Below, one piece after another: positions 1-9,944 of a stretch of 64,000 nucleotides of DNA (the stretch's first letter is position 1; each line of letters opens with the position of its first letter). A model generated the notes under the pieces. It worked only from the letters and a program-made list of their open reading frames with translations. It was not told where the DNA came from and did not search any database. Source of the stretch: Paraescarpia echinospica (lineage: Eukaryota > Annelida > Polychaeta > Sabellida > Siboglinidae); NCBI GenBank assembly GCA_020002185.1, contig CM034533.1, forward strand, positions 47,962,346 through 48,026,345, read 5' to 3'. The position numbers and the translations under genes are program-made.

Positions 1-832
1 AGCATCGGCTGCTCTTGCTGCGTCAACTTTGACTGCTGCTTATCGGATGGTCGCCCGCCACGTGCTGCGATCGTAAGCCGTCTTCCCCCGTGTTGTCTTA
101 TCGAGACCAGCAGCGTGTATGTGTCTCTTACTGCAGTCGGTGCAGTGTAGATGTGGCCTTCCCATGTTCCGTTTACCCTGCCGAAGCTCTCCGTGAAAGA
201 CAGCTTTCGGCAGTCGCTCGTTGCCCAGGTGTGCCACGTGGTCGGTCGAGGCAAGCTGTGTTTTAAGAGAATGGCCTCAATGTTCCGCAAGTCAGTACTT
301 TGCCAGGGGCTGAACCAGAGAGGGTAATCGGGGTGGAGACACCTCCAACTACCCCCCCCTCGAGGTTCCCCAAAATACAAAAACTGAGGCTCTCCAAAAA
401 CCTCCAATTACACCCACACCTTGATGCTCGCAAAACGGGGTCACATTCTAAAGATCTAGGGGCACGTCAAGCTAGCGCTGGCACATTCCAAGGGTCATTC
501 TAAAGGTATAGGGGACATGTGTCCCAGGTCCTCCCTGGATCCGCTTATGGTTGCAGTACTTCATTGTTAGTTACATGATCCGTCCATCTAACCCGAGGAT
601 CAGTCGCATGTGGCGCAGGCGGATCTGTGACAAGCTCTGGATGTGTCGTCTGTACAACGTGTACGTCTCGGAGCTGTACTGTAACACGAGACATGGCTGG
701 ACGACAGCGTGGTAGATATGAGCTGTGACCACCCCGTAGTCGTTCGAGTAAACGTCCAAAATTGACAGATCCGAACCAAATGTTCATTGTCATGGCTGCA
801 GTCATTGGTGATAGTGTTGTCAAGGTATACAT
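1..832 (-). mobile_element. Decayed non-LTR retrotransposon (LINE), C-terminal end of reverse transcriptase ORF
   Basis: Minus-strand reading frames, pieced across frameshifts, match the C-terminal part of LINE endonuclease-reverse transcriptase proteins. Near 827-790 the translation has TITNDCS, followed by an AVVQP...SSETYTLYRRH block (about 735-640), then WTDHVTNNEVLQ (590-548). The series resumes at LRNIEAILLK (about 293-262) and LGNERLP...GELRQGKRNMGRP (230-150). This order is that of the thumb and post-RT region in intact elements. At least three frameshifts and a stop at 40-42 break it, so it is dead. The gap between the two halves (301-553) is a separate insertion. The 5' part of the element is absent upstream of about 832, as in a 5'-truncated or eroded LINE copy. 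Clade is not certain. Confidence 0.8.
301..553. mobile_element. hAT-like non-autonomous DNA transposon (MITE) nested in the LINE
   Basis: The stretch interrupts the LINE reading frame exactly between NEVLQ and LRNIEAILLK. It is flanked by an 8-bp direct repeat, CAGTACTT, at 293-300 and 554-561; 8 bp is the target-site duplication size of hAT elements. The left end contains CCAGGGGCTGAACCAG. The reverse complement of the right end reads AAGCGGATCCAGGGAGG, a degenerate inverted repeat of the CAGGGGCGGATCCAG type known from hAT ends. No transposase is encoded. Exact end bases are ambiguous by a few positions. Confidence 0.65.
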
Positions 833-905
833 GGAAGGTGTAACGACGACAAAGCGGCCCTACTAACTGAATATTCGCGCAAAATTCTTCAAAAAATGTG
901 AACAA

Positions 906-2254
906 TTCTGTTGGCCATCTGTTTACACAAAACTTGGGATACTTGTTTGGAATTGAATGATCTTTCTTATAGAGGTCTTATTTTGAGGCTAAAAGTACTA
1001 TTTATATGCTAAAAGTTATTTATTTAAAAAAGCATTCCGGAATTGAACATTTGCTCATACGTTTGAAAAATTCTCACAATACCATAAGCATGATAGCATT
1101 GGTATTTGGTGTGTAATATGTTAGTCACTAGATGCCAGCACCTGACACACCACAAAAGGCACAGTTTTTTGTGGATGTTGGGATACATGACGAGTTTGTG
1201 AAATACTTGGGCCATATCTATGCTGATTTAAAGGTCTAGTGTGATTGATTTGAACATCCTAGTTACCCTTTAAATCACAAAAGTAAAGTTTTATTTTATC
1301 CTTAAACAAGACATATGAAACAATGTTGAACAGCTGCACTGTGAATATGAGTAGCTCATTATTTGAAAACTGAATAGGGTTATACGACAAGCTCGAGTTT
1401 GGCCAAAATGGCGGTGTTACTCACACAGTACCCACCTGTTTGATGGTCAGTATCTAAAATACTAATGAAAACTGCACAAAAATATTAACAGCATCAGAAA
1501 AGTCAGCCATTTTTCTTTCAAAAAAGTTACATCAGAATTGTTTACAATTTTGTTTCGATTGTTCACAAAGATTCACCTAATAATGCGGCCCTAAGGTCTT
1601 AATTGGTACACCATTTATTTTAGCAAGAATGTTGGCTCAATAAATGGTTCGCCAGGGGGCTGGTTGGTGAGTCTTGCGAATGTTAATTGTAAGTCCAAAC
1701 GCTGCAGAAGCGGCAACAAACTTGCTCAACAGTGTCTGTAAATCAGCCGAATACAAAGTTGTCGTACCTAAATAATTTGATAACATCTAAGACTAGACTA
1801 ATGAACGCCGCTGTATGAGTAAACAGTAAAAGTTCCATGTTTCAATGCTAATCTCAATATGTTGAATCCGAAAGTACATGTTCTGAACAAGTAGCCTGAT
1901 ATATCTAGATCTAGTGATCGGTTAAATTTAATCAAAAATAGATAAGCGAGCGAAAAATTTATAGCTCCACCCGCACGGGCAACAGACGCCGTAATTACAA
2001 AATAAACAAACTGGCTGTCGACGTCCGGCGATTGCTAAGCTTAATGTCAATATCCGACATCGAACACCAGGGTGGTAGAGAACACAGGCAGACATTAATA
2101 AAGAAGAGCCAATACGTACAAAGCTGAAGTGATACAGCGTTCGACATAACTGCGGGCCCGCGGGCACGGGGCCCGTTAATTTTCTGTTGGGCCCGCACCT
2201 GCCAAAAGTCGTTACCGTCCCCCATCGATCATTGTTTTTTATTGAATTAATATT
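906..2254. other. Intergenic sequence without recognisable gene
   Basis: AT-rich sequence with no reading frame I recognise and no clear transposon signature. The only compositional outlier is a GC-rich block at about 2151-2216 built of GGGCCCG runs. A minus-strand frame from an ATG at 2329 runs 133 codons through it; see the direct repeat entries. Confidence 0.5.
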
Positions 2255-2318
2255 GATGCAATAGGCCAGCGCAGCCAGCATGATCAGCAAGACAATCACA
2301 CAGCACGGTGCATACATG
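2255..2318. repeat. Copy 1 of a 64-bp imperfect direct repeat
   Basis: Begins GATGCAATAGGCCAGCGCAG and matches 2404-2467 with few substitutions. On the minus strand it encodes a hydrophobic run (CVIVLLIMLAALAYC) near the start of a 133-codon frame that opens with ATG at 2329 and could resemble a signal anchor. No homologue is recognised for that frame, so it is not called as a gene. Confidence 0.7.
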
Positions 2319-2403
2319 CAGTCTGTCATATGTTTATGATGAAGGCGTTATATTGAAGCTGTCATGTCATTATCTACAACAGTTGTGTACAGCAATTGAC
2401 AAT

Positions 2404-2467
2404 GATGCAATAGGTCAGTGCAGCCAGCATGAACAGCAAGACAATAACACAGCACGGCGCAAACAGC
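2404..2467. repeat. Copy 2 of the 64-bp imperfect direct repeat
   Basis: Matches 2255-2318, about 149 bp downstream. In the minus-strand frame the same hydrophobic peptide is kept (CVIVLLFMLAALTYC). Several of the differences fall in third codon positions. It lacks the ATG of copy 1 and its frame closes after about 10 more codons. Confidence 0.7.
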
Positions 2468-2556
2468 CACAGTTATAATTCCATTATATAAAGAAATTAT
2501 GTACAGCAATAAAGTTCAAGAACCATACCAAGAAATGAAACATTATTGTGAGTATA

Positions 2557-2886
2557 TCATTTGAGTAATTTTTTATGCCTCGGCATTTCTGGAGAGGGTT
2601 TAAAAGCTTGGCAATCATCATCAACATTAATCTTCAGTGGGAGAAGAGTTGCGACGGTGCTACGCTCAAGGTGGCTACATTCCTCCGAGTCTATCTTGCG
2701 AACGATGGACAAGCAAGGCTCACTGTCGGCATTGCTGCCCGGAAGTGCAAGAAGGGTACGAAATAGTACCAATAGCGTAGCGTACGTTGGTTGGCTTGAG
2801 CCCATGCCTCTAATATCGTGCACCTTGGCCCAGAAATCATCGACATCTTTGTCTTGCGGGAGAGCAGCCATTTGCATACCTGTCAA
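2557..2886 (-). pseudogene. hAT transposase C-terminal (dimerisation domain) fragment
   Basis: A 109-codon minus-strand frame carries the hallmarks of the hAT C-terminal dimerisation region. It starts with DDFWAKVHDIRGMG, runs through a leucine-rich TLLVLFRTLLALPGSNADSE block, and ends in a basic tail. In active hAT transposases and their domesticated relatives this region has the layout FW..V......L..L...LL.LP.S.AD.ERVFS; here the ERVFS part is changed to EPCLS. The frame has no ATG at its upstream end (2884-2886 reads TTG), and no upstream RNase-H-like catalytic domain was found. It is a terminal fragment of a transposase or of a host gene derived from one. Its relation to the hAT-like MITE at 301-553 is unknown. 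Confidence 0.65.
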
Positions 2887-3118
2887 GTACTACGGTTTAG
2901 CCATAATCACTACGGATTTATTGATAAAATGAAAACTACGGGCGTAGTAGAAAAACCATACGGTTTTACGTTTGTGTTTTGATTCGTTATATTTTGTTTC
3001 GGTATATTCGCTGACCGACACACTCATCAAACTCCCTAATGGTTCGCGCTCTTTTCTCGGCCTGGTAGAATTCCTGTACAATTCGTGCAGTGCCAGGGAA
3101 CGTGCACTCACCAACGCA

Positions 3119-3726
3119 TTTTCGTTAGTTAGGCCTCATTTAGAAAAATGTATACAAGCGTGGATGCCATATCGCAAGAAGGACATAGATATGCTAGAAA
3201 GAGTACAGAGGAGAGCGACTAAAATGATATTAAAACTGATGGATCTTAGTTCCGAAATATGCCTAAAATAATGTGGGTTAACAATACTAGACAAAGGAGA
3301 TTCAGAGGAGATCAGATAGGAGTGTTTAAAATATTCAACGGTTTTGAAAATATTTATAGAAATAGAAAGACAGAAGGACTAGAGGATATGAAGTTACGTT
3401 AACAAAGGAGCAGTGTAGATTATATATAAGAAAGTTCTCATTTTTACAAAGGACTGTAAATGAAAGGAACAGATTATCTGTTGTTTGTGTGGATGCTAGT
3501 AGCGTGAACGTTTGAATTTAAAATCGACACATACCTCAGAAGGGCGGGATGCATGTAGATAGAAAGGTTTGGACTTTCGATAAGCCAAAAGGCTCCCTTG
3601 TCCACCTGCCATCTAGAGTTAATTTTCTAGGTGGCAATCTTGTTAATTATTGTTAAATCTTGTATGTTTGCTAAATATTACAATTGGAGTACATTATAAA
3701 TGATAAATAAACATTTTAAAAAGCAT
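3119..3726 (+). mobile_element. CR1/L2-like LINE, 3' end of reverse transcriptase and 3' UTR
   Basis: From 3119 the plus-strand translation reads FSLVRPHLEKCIQAWMPYRK, then KDIDMLERVQRRATKMIL. This is the diagnostic post-palm segment of CR1/L2-type reverse transcriptases (LVRPHLEY..W.P...KDI..LE.VQRRATK). After a stop at 3269 the similarity continues in shifted frames (RRFRGDQIGVFKIFNGFEN, then FLQRTVNERNRLS), ending near 3530. A 3' UTR with the AAGCCAAAAGGCTCCCTTGT motif, common near CR1/L2 ends, follows, and the element ends in an A-rich tail with AATAAA near 3711. It is 5'-truncated and inactive. Confidence 0.8.
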
Positions 3727-4919
3727 ATTTTTCAATCATGCCTCCGTCACCAAGGCTCAGAAATAGTACATTCATTACAAATTCCCCCGTCACCTTGGGT
3801 CTGAAACTTTGGAAAAAGATAATGGTATGATCTATTCTTACATGTAATAGTCTTACTGTATAGTACAATTTTGTTAGGCTAATTTAATTGGGTGATTTTC
3901 CCACAACTTATAATCAAATTTCCTCTCAAAAGACTGCACCGATGCAATCTCAACCACAGACTGGATGAGGCTATTCCATACATCTGTTCATCGGTATATC
4001 AAATATTTATGTTTAATCAACACGTTCTTTGAATATTGTTAGTTGAGGCTCTCTTGTATATGAATCGTTGTCACTCAATGCCACAAACTGCTGCATGGGG
4101 CACACCAACCTTGAATGTATCTACTTTTGTAACGTTACAAATAAAAAAAAAACCTGAACATTTCTGAGCACTTTGATTTTGATGGTTGTATGTTTTGTAC
4201 TCAGAAATATGTCGCGTAGGCAGTCCTGAATATAATTCAAAACAAGTTAAATAATAACATGATTACATGCCTAATATTAAAGAAATCTATTGTTCACATT
4301 TACCAGGTTATTTAAGCGATCATGCTTTCGTGCAAATTAATTAATACAATTTAAATCAACTGATTTGGGGTACATCAGATTTCGAAAAGGCATGTAGTTC
4401 TATCTCTGATGTGCCCGAAGGGGTCATGCATGTCTTTTTCCAGATCGATCCCTGTTAGGCATGTTGTCAGTTTCTGTTTCATTTTCTTGTTGATACATAA
4501 TCATGTATGTCTGACTGCTTTCTCACAGTATGTGTCTCCAAATTCCTACTCAGCACTATCTGATGCACAGTGTCCAATGCACAATTGAGAATGTGAAAGG
4601 GTTCACATGTAAGAGTTGAAGACGATAGTGTTTCCTCATCCCTTGATTTGTCAGCATCAGTAATATTGAAATACAAACCGACTATACATCAGTATAATAA
4701 AAACAGATACCATTACTAAAATCTGAGCACACACTGTTTGGCTATACAGTGTACTATATAATCATAATAATTGTTATCGGATTGAAATAAATACCCCTTA
4801 CCGCACCTGGCCTCGGCATTCTTAGTTCGTGTTCTTCACTTCTACTATATATTTGTGAAAACATTTAACAAGAAATTCCCGTTCCAATCGATTCTCCTAG
4901 TTGACAAATTGGACCAGCA
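3727..4919. other. Intergenic sequence without recognisable gene
   Basis: About 1.2 kb of AT-rich DNA. No reading frame with recognisable similarity, no RNA gene and no tandem repeat beyond a short A-run near 4142 were seen. Confidence 0.5.
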
Positions 4920-6955
4920 CATACCTGCGATCAATGTTTTATGATGATTTAATAGAAATTATGTCAAATGCTAGTGATGAAATGGTGAGTCGACAGTTTG
5001 ATAAGACAATACCATATTAAAAGTAGACCTGGCTGGAATGACCATGCCAAAGATTTTTATACTGCTGCCAGATAATTTTTGTAATGTGGGTTGATGCTGG
5101 TAAACCTAAAAATTGTTCTGTTTTTTACCTAATGAAATCATCTACGACTAGGTTTAAATATGCGATATGTTTTCTTAAAAATCATGAGAGTCAACTCAGG
5201 AAGGACCCACTAGTTAACAAACTAACATAGAGTAAGCCAGAAGACTTTTGGAAAGAGATTCGAGAGATTAGCAATTGTAACGTACCCCTACCTCACAGTA
5301 GTGAGGGTATTACAGGCAACGAGGAAATTACCGAGTTGTGGAGATCACATTTTAAACAGTTGTTTAATTGCATTAGGTGTATAGATCTTCAACAAATTAA
5401 ATATTATGTTAGTTATACAAATTATATAGTAGTGGAAATAGATGAATTTGAAAATGCTGTTAAACATCTTAAAGTAAATAAGACATGTGGTATGGATGGC
5501 ATCTCTGCCGAACACCTTAAACATTGTAATAAGCGCATTGTACCTTTACTTGCTATGTGTATAACTGGCGTTTTGTACATGGATTTTTACCTAATTCTTT
5601 ATTACCTGTTGTGATTGTGCCAATTATCAAAGATAAATGTGGCAAGATTAACAGTAAGGATAATTATCGACCTATTGCATTAGTAAGTATTGTGTCAAAC
5701 ATTGTTGAAAGCATATTGTTGGAGTGAATGTCGGTTATACTATTTACTATACCTAGTCTGTTTGGCTTTAAGAAAAGCATGGGACAGACATGTGTATTTA
5801 TGTCTTAAAGGAAGTTATTGACAGGTACAGAAGTCTAAATGGGTCAATGTTCATGTGTTTTCTAGATGCTTCTAAGCCATTTGATAGAGTGAAACATCCA
5901 TGCAAACAGTCATAATATTATCTTATTTCGGAAGTTGATTGACAGGATATATTGTTAGATTGCTTATACATTGGTATTCAAATCAACATATGTGCATTCG
6001 ATGGTCAGGCAATTTGTCTGAACATTTTGGTGTTACAAATGGAGTGAGGCAAGGAGGTATACTCTCCCCATACCTTTTAATGTATATATGGATGAGCTAG
6101 CCATAGTATTAAACAAATATGATACAGGTGATGCAAACATTAATCATATTATGTATGCTGATGACTTGGTAATCCTCTTCCCATCTGTATCAGGGTTCTC
6201 TGATCAGATGCAGGTATGTGGATCTTACGGGATGAGTCATAATATAAAATAAAACTCAAAGAAAAGTGCCGTGTTAGTATGTAAAAGCAAATACAAGAAG
6301 AATGCTGATGTGCCATCATTTGAGATCAATGGTGAAACAATCAAAAAAGTAGGTCACGTAAAATATATGGGGCACTTTATATCTAATACACTGCGAGATG
6401 ACAAGGACATCTTGCGGCAGTGCCGACAACTCTATGCAAGGGTAATATGCTTTTGAGAATGTTTTACTTATGTTCTACAGAACTGATGCTGACATTGCTT
6501 TAAACGTTCTGTTCTCCAATGTATACTGCTTAACTGTGGTGGAATTACACAGTAGCAAGTATCCACAAGCTCCATGTTGCATACAATAATGTTTTTCTAT
6601 TATCACTGCGTGAGCCTAAATACTGCAGTGCTTCTACCATGTTTGTAGAATACCTAATAGTAAAGCTGTGATTACAAATTTTGTATATAAATTCATGCTG
6701 AGACTTGATGCCTGTTGTTATAAGCTGGTGATTGTAATCGTCAACAGTGATTTAAATGGTTTTCGAGGATACGACGACATTGGATAAAGATGTTGTACAT
6801 ACGTAATAGTTTTGATTGATTCTATATATGGTAGGCTCCATTGTGCAATATTCTTATATTTTTGTTTACCTTTTTTGTATGTGCTTTTTTATATTTGGAC
6901 ATATATACATGCTGCACAGTTGAGTCTGAAATAAATATATAGAATTGAACACTCT
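4920..6955 (+). mobile_element. Decayed LINE with most of the reverse transcriptase domain
   Basis: Plus-strand translations in changing frames follow the order of a LINE reverse transcriptase. They show KSRPGWN-like upstream sequence (about 5020), FWKEIREISNC (about 5245), HLKVNKTCGMDGISAEHLKH (5466-5525), KDNYRPIALVSIVSN (about 5658-5705), FLDASKPFDRVKH (about 5863-5900, with the first catalytic Asp), NGVRQGGILSPYL (about 6040-6080), and MYADDLVIL with the catalytic YADD at 6154-6165. VKYMGHFISNTLRDDKDIL follows near 6358-6414. Stops at 5614 and elsewhere and many frameshifts make it inactive. The endonuclease region is missing. The 3' end near 6940 has GAGTCTGAAATAAA, a typical end for this LINE group. 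Confidence 0.85.
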
Positions 6956-6993
6956 CGCACGTACGCACTTACACTCCTCCTATCTAATCTAAA

Positions 6994-7001
6994 TACACAC
7001 A

Positions 7002-7061
<60 letters not shown>

Positions 7062-7074
7062 ATCCTCCTATCTT

Positions 7075-7116
<42 letters not shown>
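6994..7116. repeat. CA-dinucleotide microsatellite in two blocks
   Basis: Nearly pure (CA)n at about 6994-7059 and again at 7078-7116. The blocks are separated by 18 bases that resemble the left flank (TCCTCCTATCT occurs in both), suggesting a local duplication of flank plus repeat. The cysteine/valine-rich reading frame on the minus strand here is a product of the repeat. Confidence 0.95.
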
Positions 7117-7117
<1 letters not shown>

Positions 7118-7546
7118 CTACTGAGTGTCATTCGCCGGCCTACCGCACATGAAGAGTCTGAGACTCCCAGACACGTGGTGATGCCTCCAAGACTTGCATG
7201 TGGAACATACAACCATGAAACCAACAATGTTTGGATATGTTTATCTGCTGCAACAATAAACACGTTTCAGCGTCCCGTATCTTCAAAACATTAAAATGTG
7301 TTTTGTAGTGCATAATATGCAATACTGTATGTTAACTTGTTTTTAAATCAGTGGATACATCCTTCTGCACACACGTTCATCCTACAGCATTACAGACTCA
7401 TCCCCTGATAGTCCAGTGGCTCAACCAGAAGACCTGGTCATGTCTCCCTAAAACCATTTCTTTGCATTTTTGATTAGTCCATGTCATCTAGAGACAAAAT
7501 CTACTGAGTGTGGACTTCACACCCGCTTGCATTTTTCAGAATCCAA
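7117..7546. other. Intergenic sequence without recognisable gene
   Basis: Nothing recognised in about 430 bp between the CA microsatellite and the ATGGC-headed repeat. Confidence 0.45.
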
Positions 7547-7866
7547 GATGGCCGACAAGATGGCCGCATAAATGCTAGAAATGACATAACTTCTGAACGA
7601 ATTGACTTATGAAGGTGATCTTGGGGTCTAGACATAGATTTTGGGGGCAAGGAATCTATTTATGAGGTTTTCATCAAGATTGGTTGAGTTCGTATTGTAC
7701 AACAATACAATGTGGCTGCCAAAATAACTGCCGAAATGCTAAAAATGTGTTTAATGCCATACCTTTTGGAGCTTGTTGACATAGAACGACGATACTGGTG
7801 TCTGGATATAAGTTTTTGGGGTCACGGATTCAGATTCTGGTGTTTTCATTACAATTTGAGGGTTAC
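7547..7866 (+). repeat. Two-unit imperfect tandem repeat headed by ATGGCCGCC-like motif
   Basis: Two units of about 160 bp. Each starts with a GATGGCCGAC / TGTGGCTGCC type motif, then a degenerate middle (AAATGCTAGAAATG / AAATGCTAAAAATG; TTGACTTATGAAGG / TTGACATAGAACG), then GGGGTCTAGACATAG or TGGTGTCTGGATATAAG and TTTTGGGG. Dispersed repeats headed by AAGATGGCGGCC are abundant in many marine invertebrate genomes; this looks like one. No protein is implied. Confidence 0.55.
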
Positions 7867-8995
7867 GTATTATTACTTATTATTACTTAATATTACTTCG
7901 ATTTCACGATAGAGCACATCAGGTAGCAACACTATCCAATGCAGTACAACTATTGGATGATCAACTGGGCACAATTATACCAAAAATATACCACAAAGTG
8001 GTTTGTATAGAATTTAATCAGGCTTTGGAATAGTAGTTTTGTTTACAAAAGTATTGTTGACGGGATGATGCTGCCATCTCTGGTATGTATTGTCGAGGTA
8101 TGTGCTGGCGTCCTCTGGCGATAAGGCGTGTAACGTTTTAACTACCGACAAGTTAGATTTAACTAATTTCATTTGTAGCGGTCACCACTAATCTTACGGT
8201 TAGGTATACAAAATTTGGTATCAGTAGAAATTATTTAACGTGACTGGTAATATGGTGACCTTGCAAACTACTTATGTTGTGGTTATAAGAAGATTATATT
8301 ATGAACTTATAATAGTTGTTTTCAGAAATGTAGGTGTGAAAAACACTGGGGTCACATCTAGATCATAAATAGAGTACGTGTTTTATTAAAATTATGGATT
8401 AATTCGTGAGAGTTGGAATGTACGATGAACATTATGGTATCCGGCTCGATACAGGGACTCCAGTGATATTAATTTTATAAGTAATTCACATTAATTAAAG
8501 ATTATATGTGCACCGATATAGCCAGGCGTTTAGCTAGCAAAATATATTTTAAACTCGGCGAGTTGAATGGATTGGTTTGAAGTGTGAAAGGTTTCGGGAG
8601 CCGATTTGGTTTGTGTCAAGTGACGTGGTTGGTCAGACTGGCTTCCGGCCATAGGGCTGTATGGGCTCAGCAAACTGTTAGTTTTCCCATTGGCGACCAT
8701 GTTAACGTTTTGTGTGATTATAAGAAAACGTGACCTATAAAGTTTCTTAAACTTCTCACGTACTGTTATTATCATCTCATTGACTGTTGGTCGAGTTTAG
8801 TCAAAATCTAATATGTTTAGCTCTCGTAAAATGCATGTATGTGTGACACCCGTCAATATTTACGAATGGATGCAGGCAGTAATCCGCCTAAACGGTCAAC
8901 TAGCCAAATTGCTGCCAAATACCCTTCCGCTTAGTAAAATCAGCTGCCAATGCACTATTTTACTGATAACAGCTTCTACAATCACGCCGGGAAAT
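7867..8995. other. Intergenic sequence without recognisable gene
   Basis: About 1.1 kb. Short open frames of 81 codons occur on both strands near 8530-9058 but resemble nothing I know and have no splice or promoter context. Confidence 0.45.
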
Positions 8996-9115
8996 CTGAC
9001 TACTCAAATGCACTTATATCAGGTTAATTTTGTAAAAAAAATCATATCTAAAAAATAAATTGCACTTTTTCTTTAACCAAGCAGGAAGTCCAATAGTGTC
9101 CTGACCCCAAATGGA
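8996..9115. repeat. Copy 1 of a dispersed direct repeat
   Basis: Starts CTGACTACTCAAATGCACTT and continues through AATTTTGTAAAAAAAATCAT and AAAATAAATTG to a CTGACCCC motif. The same series of blocks recurs at 9841-9944 with small indels. It may be the end of an unrecognised transposable element. Confidence 0.7.
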
Positions 9116-9840
9116 CATGGTGATTTTGGAGAAAAAAAATTTCCAGAAAGTCCAATGAGTGTTTTATAAGAAAATTCAATACAGCCAGTTGTTACGTTAC
9201 ATTCAAATGTATATTAATATTTTTACCTTGTGCCCTTTTTACAAAGGTAAACATCAACAAAAAGTCACCTTAGGGTGTGAATTCCTCAAAGGCCAGACGT
9301 CCCAAGCAGTTCAATTACATAATATTACACAGCTTAATTAGCAGACATTCAGAAAACAATGCCACTTGCTTAATTGGCCAGAAGGTCCAGTCAGTAGACA
9401 GATATGACAACAGGCTCGGGCTATGGCTAACTCCAGCTAATCACTGTCCTCCGACTTCATTAGGGTCAATAACAACATATTCACGTGTGTTTAATTAGCT
9501 GAAGTAAACAAAAAACGATTGATGAATCACCCTGTTGCAAAGTTATTGGTTCATTTCCATTCATATTTTGAAATTGAGGCTTAACTACTGGCGTACGCAC
9601 CCCACCCCGCTTATAAGACATGTGTTCCGTCACTGTGATTTCGACTTGCAGACTGATGCGAAGTCTGTAATATCCAAAAACGGTTTGTCCCATTCAACTG
9701 TAGTTTTGCCATACACGTATTTTCAGTAATTGTTTCAAGATATTTGAAGTAAAACGCGTCCTCCATTATTGTGCAATGATTATAGCGTGCTTCCGTTGCC
9801 AGGCTCTCTAATTGAGCTCGCACCATTTTATTGTCAAAAG
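9116..9840. other. Spacer between the two dispersed repeat copies
   Basis: Contains several short related blocks of the form GGCCAGA(A/C)GTCC near 9290 and 9376, and AGAAAGTCC near 9142, suggesting degenerate internal repetition. A 71-codon minus-strand frame from an ATG at 9826 is not recognised. Confidence 0.4.
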
Positions 9841-9944
9841 CTGACTACTCAAATGCACTTATGTCAGAGCAGGTGAATTTTGTAAAAAAAATCATTTCTC
9901 AAAAATAAATTGAATTTTTTCGTTCTGACCCCATATAGGGAGCG
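9841..9944. repeat. Copy 2 of the dispersed direct repeat
   Basis: Matches 8996-9115 in order and orientation, 845 bp downstream. The best-conserved part is the first 75 bases. An AGAGC insertion and a deletion near the end distinguish the copies. Confidence 0.7.

Noticed and set aside
6889..7263. 124-codon minus-strand frame with long Cys-Val alternation
   Set aside because: Direct translation of the CA/GT microsatellite. The same applies to the Cys-Val and His-Thr frames near 59000-59290.
9611..9826. 71-codon minus-strand frame with fairly protein-like composition
   Set aside because: No recognisable family, no splice or promoter context, and within a repeat-flanked spacer.
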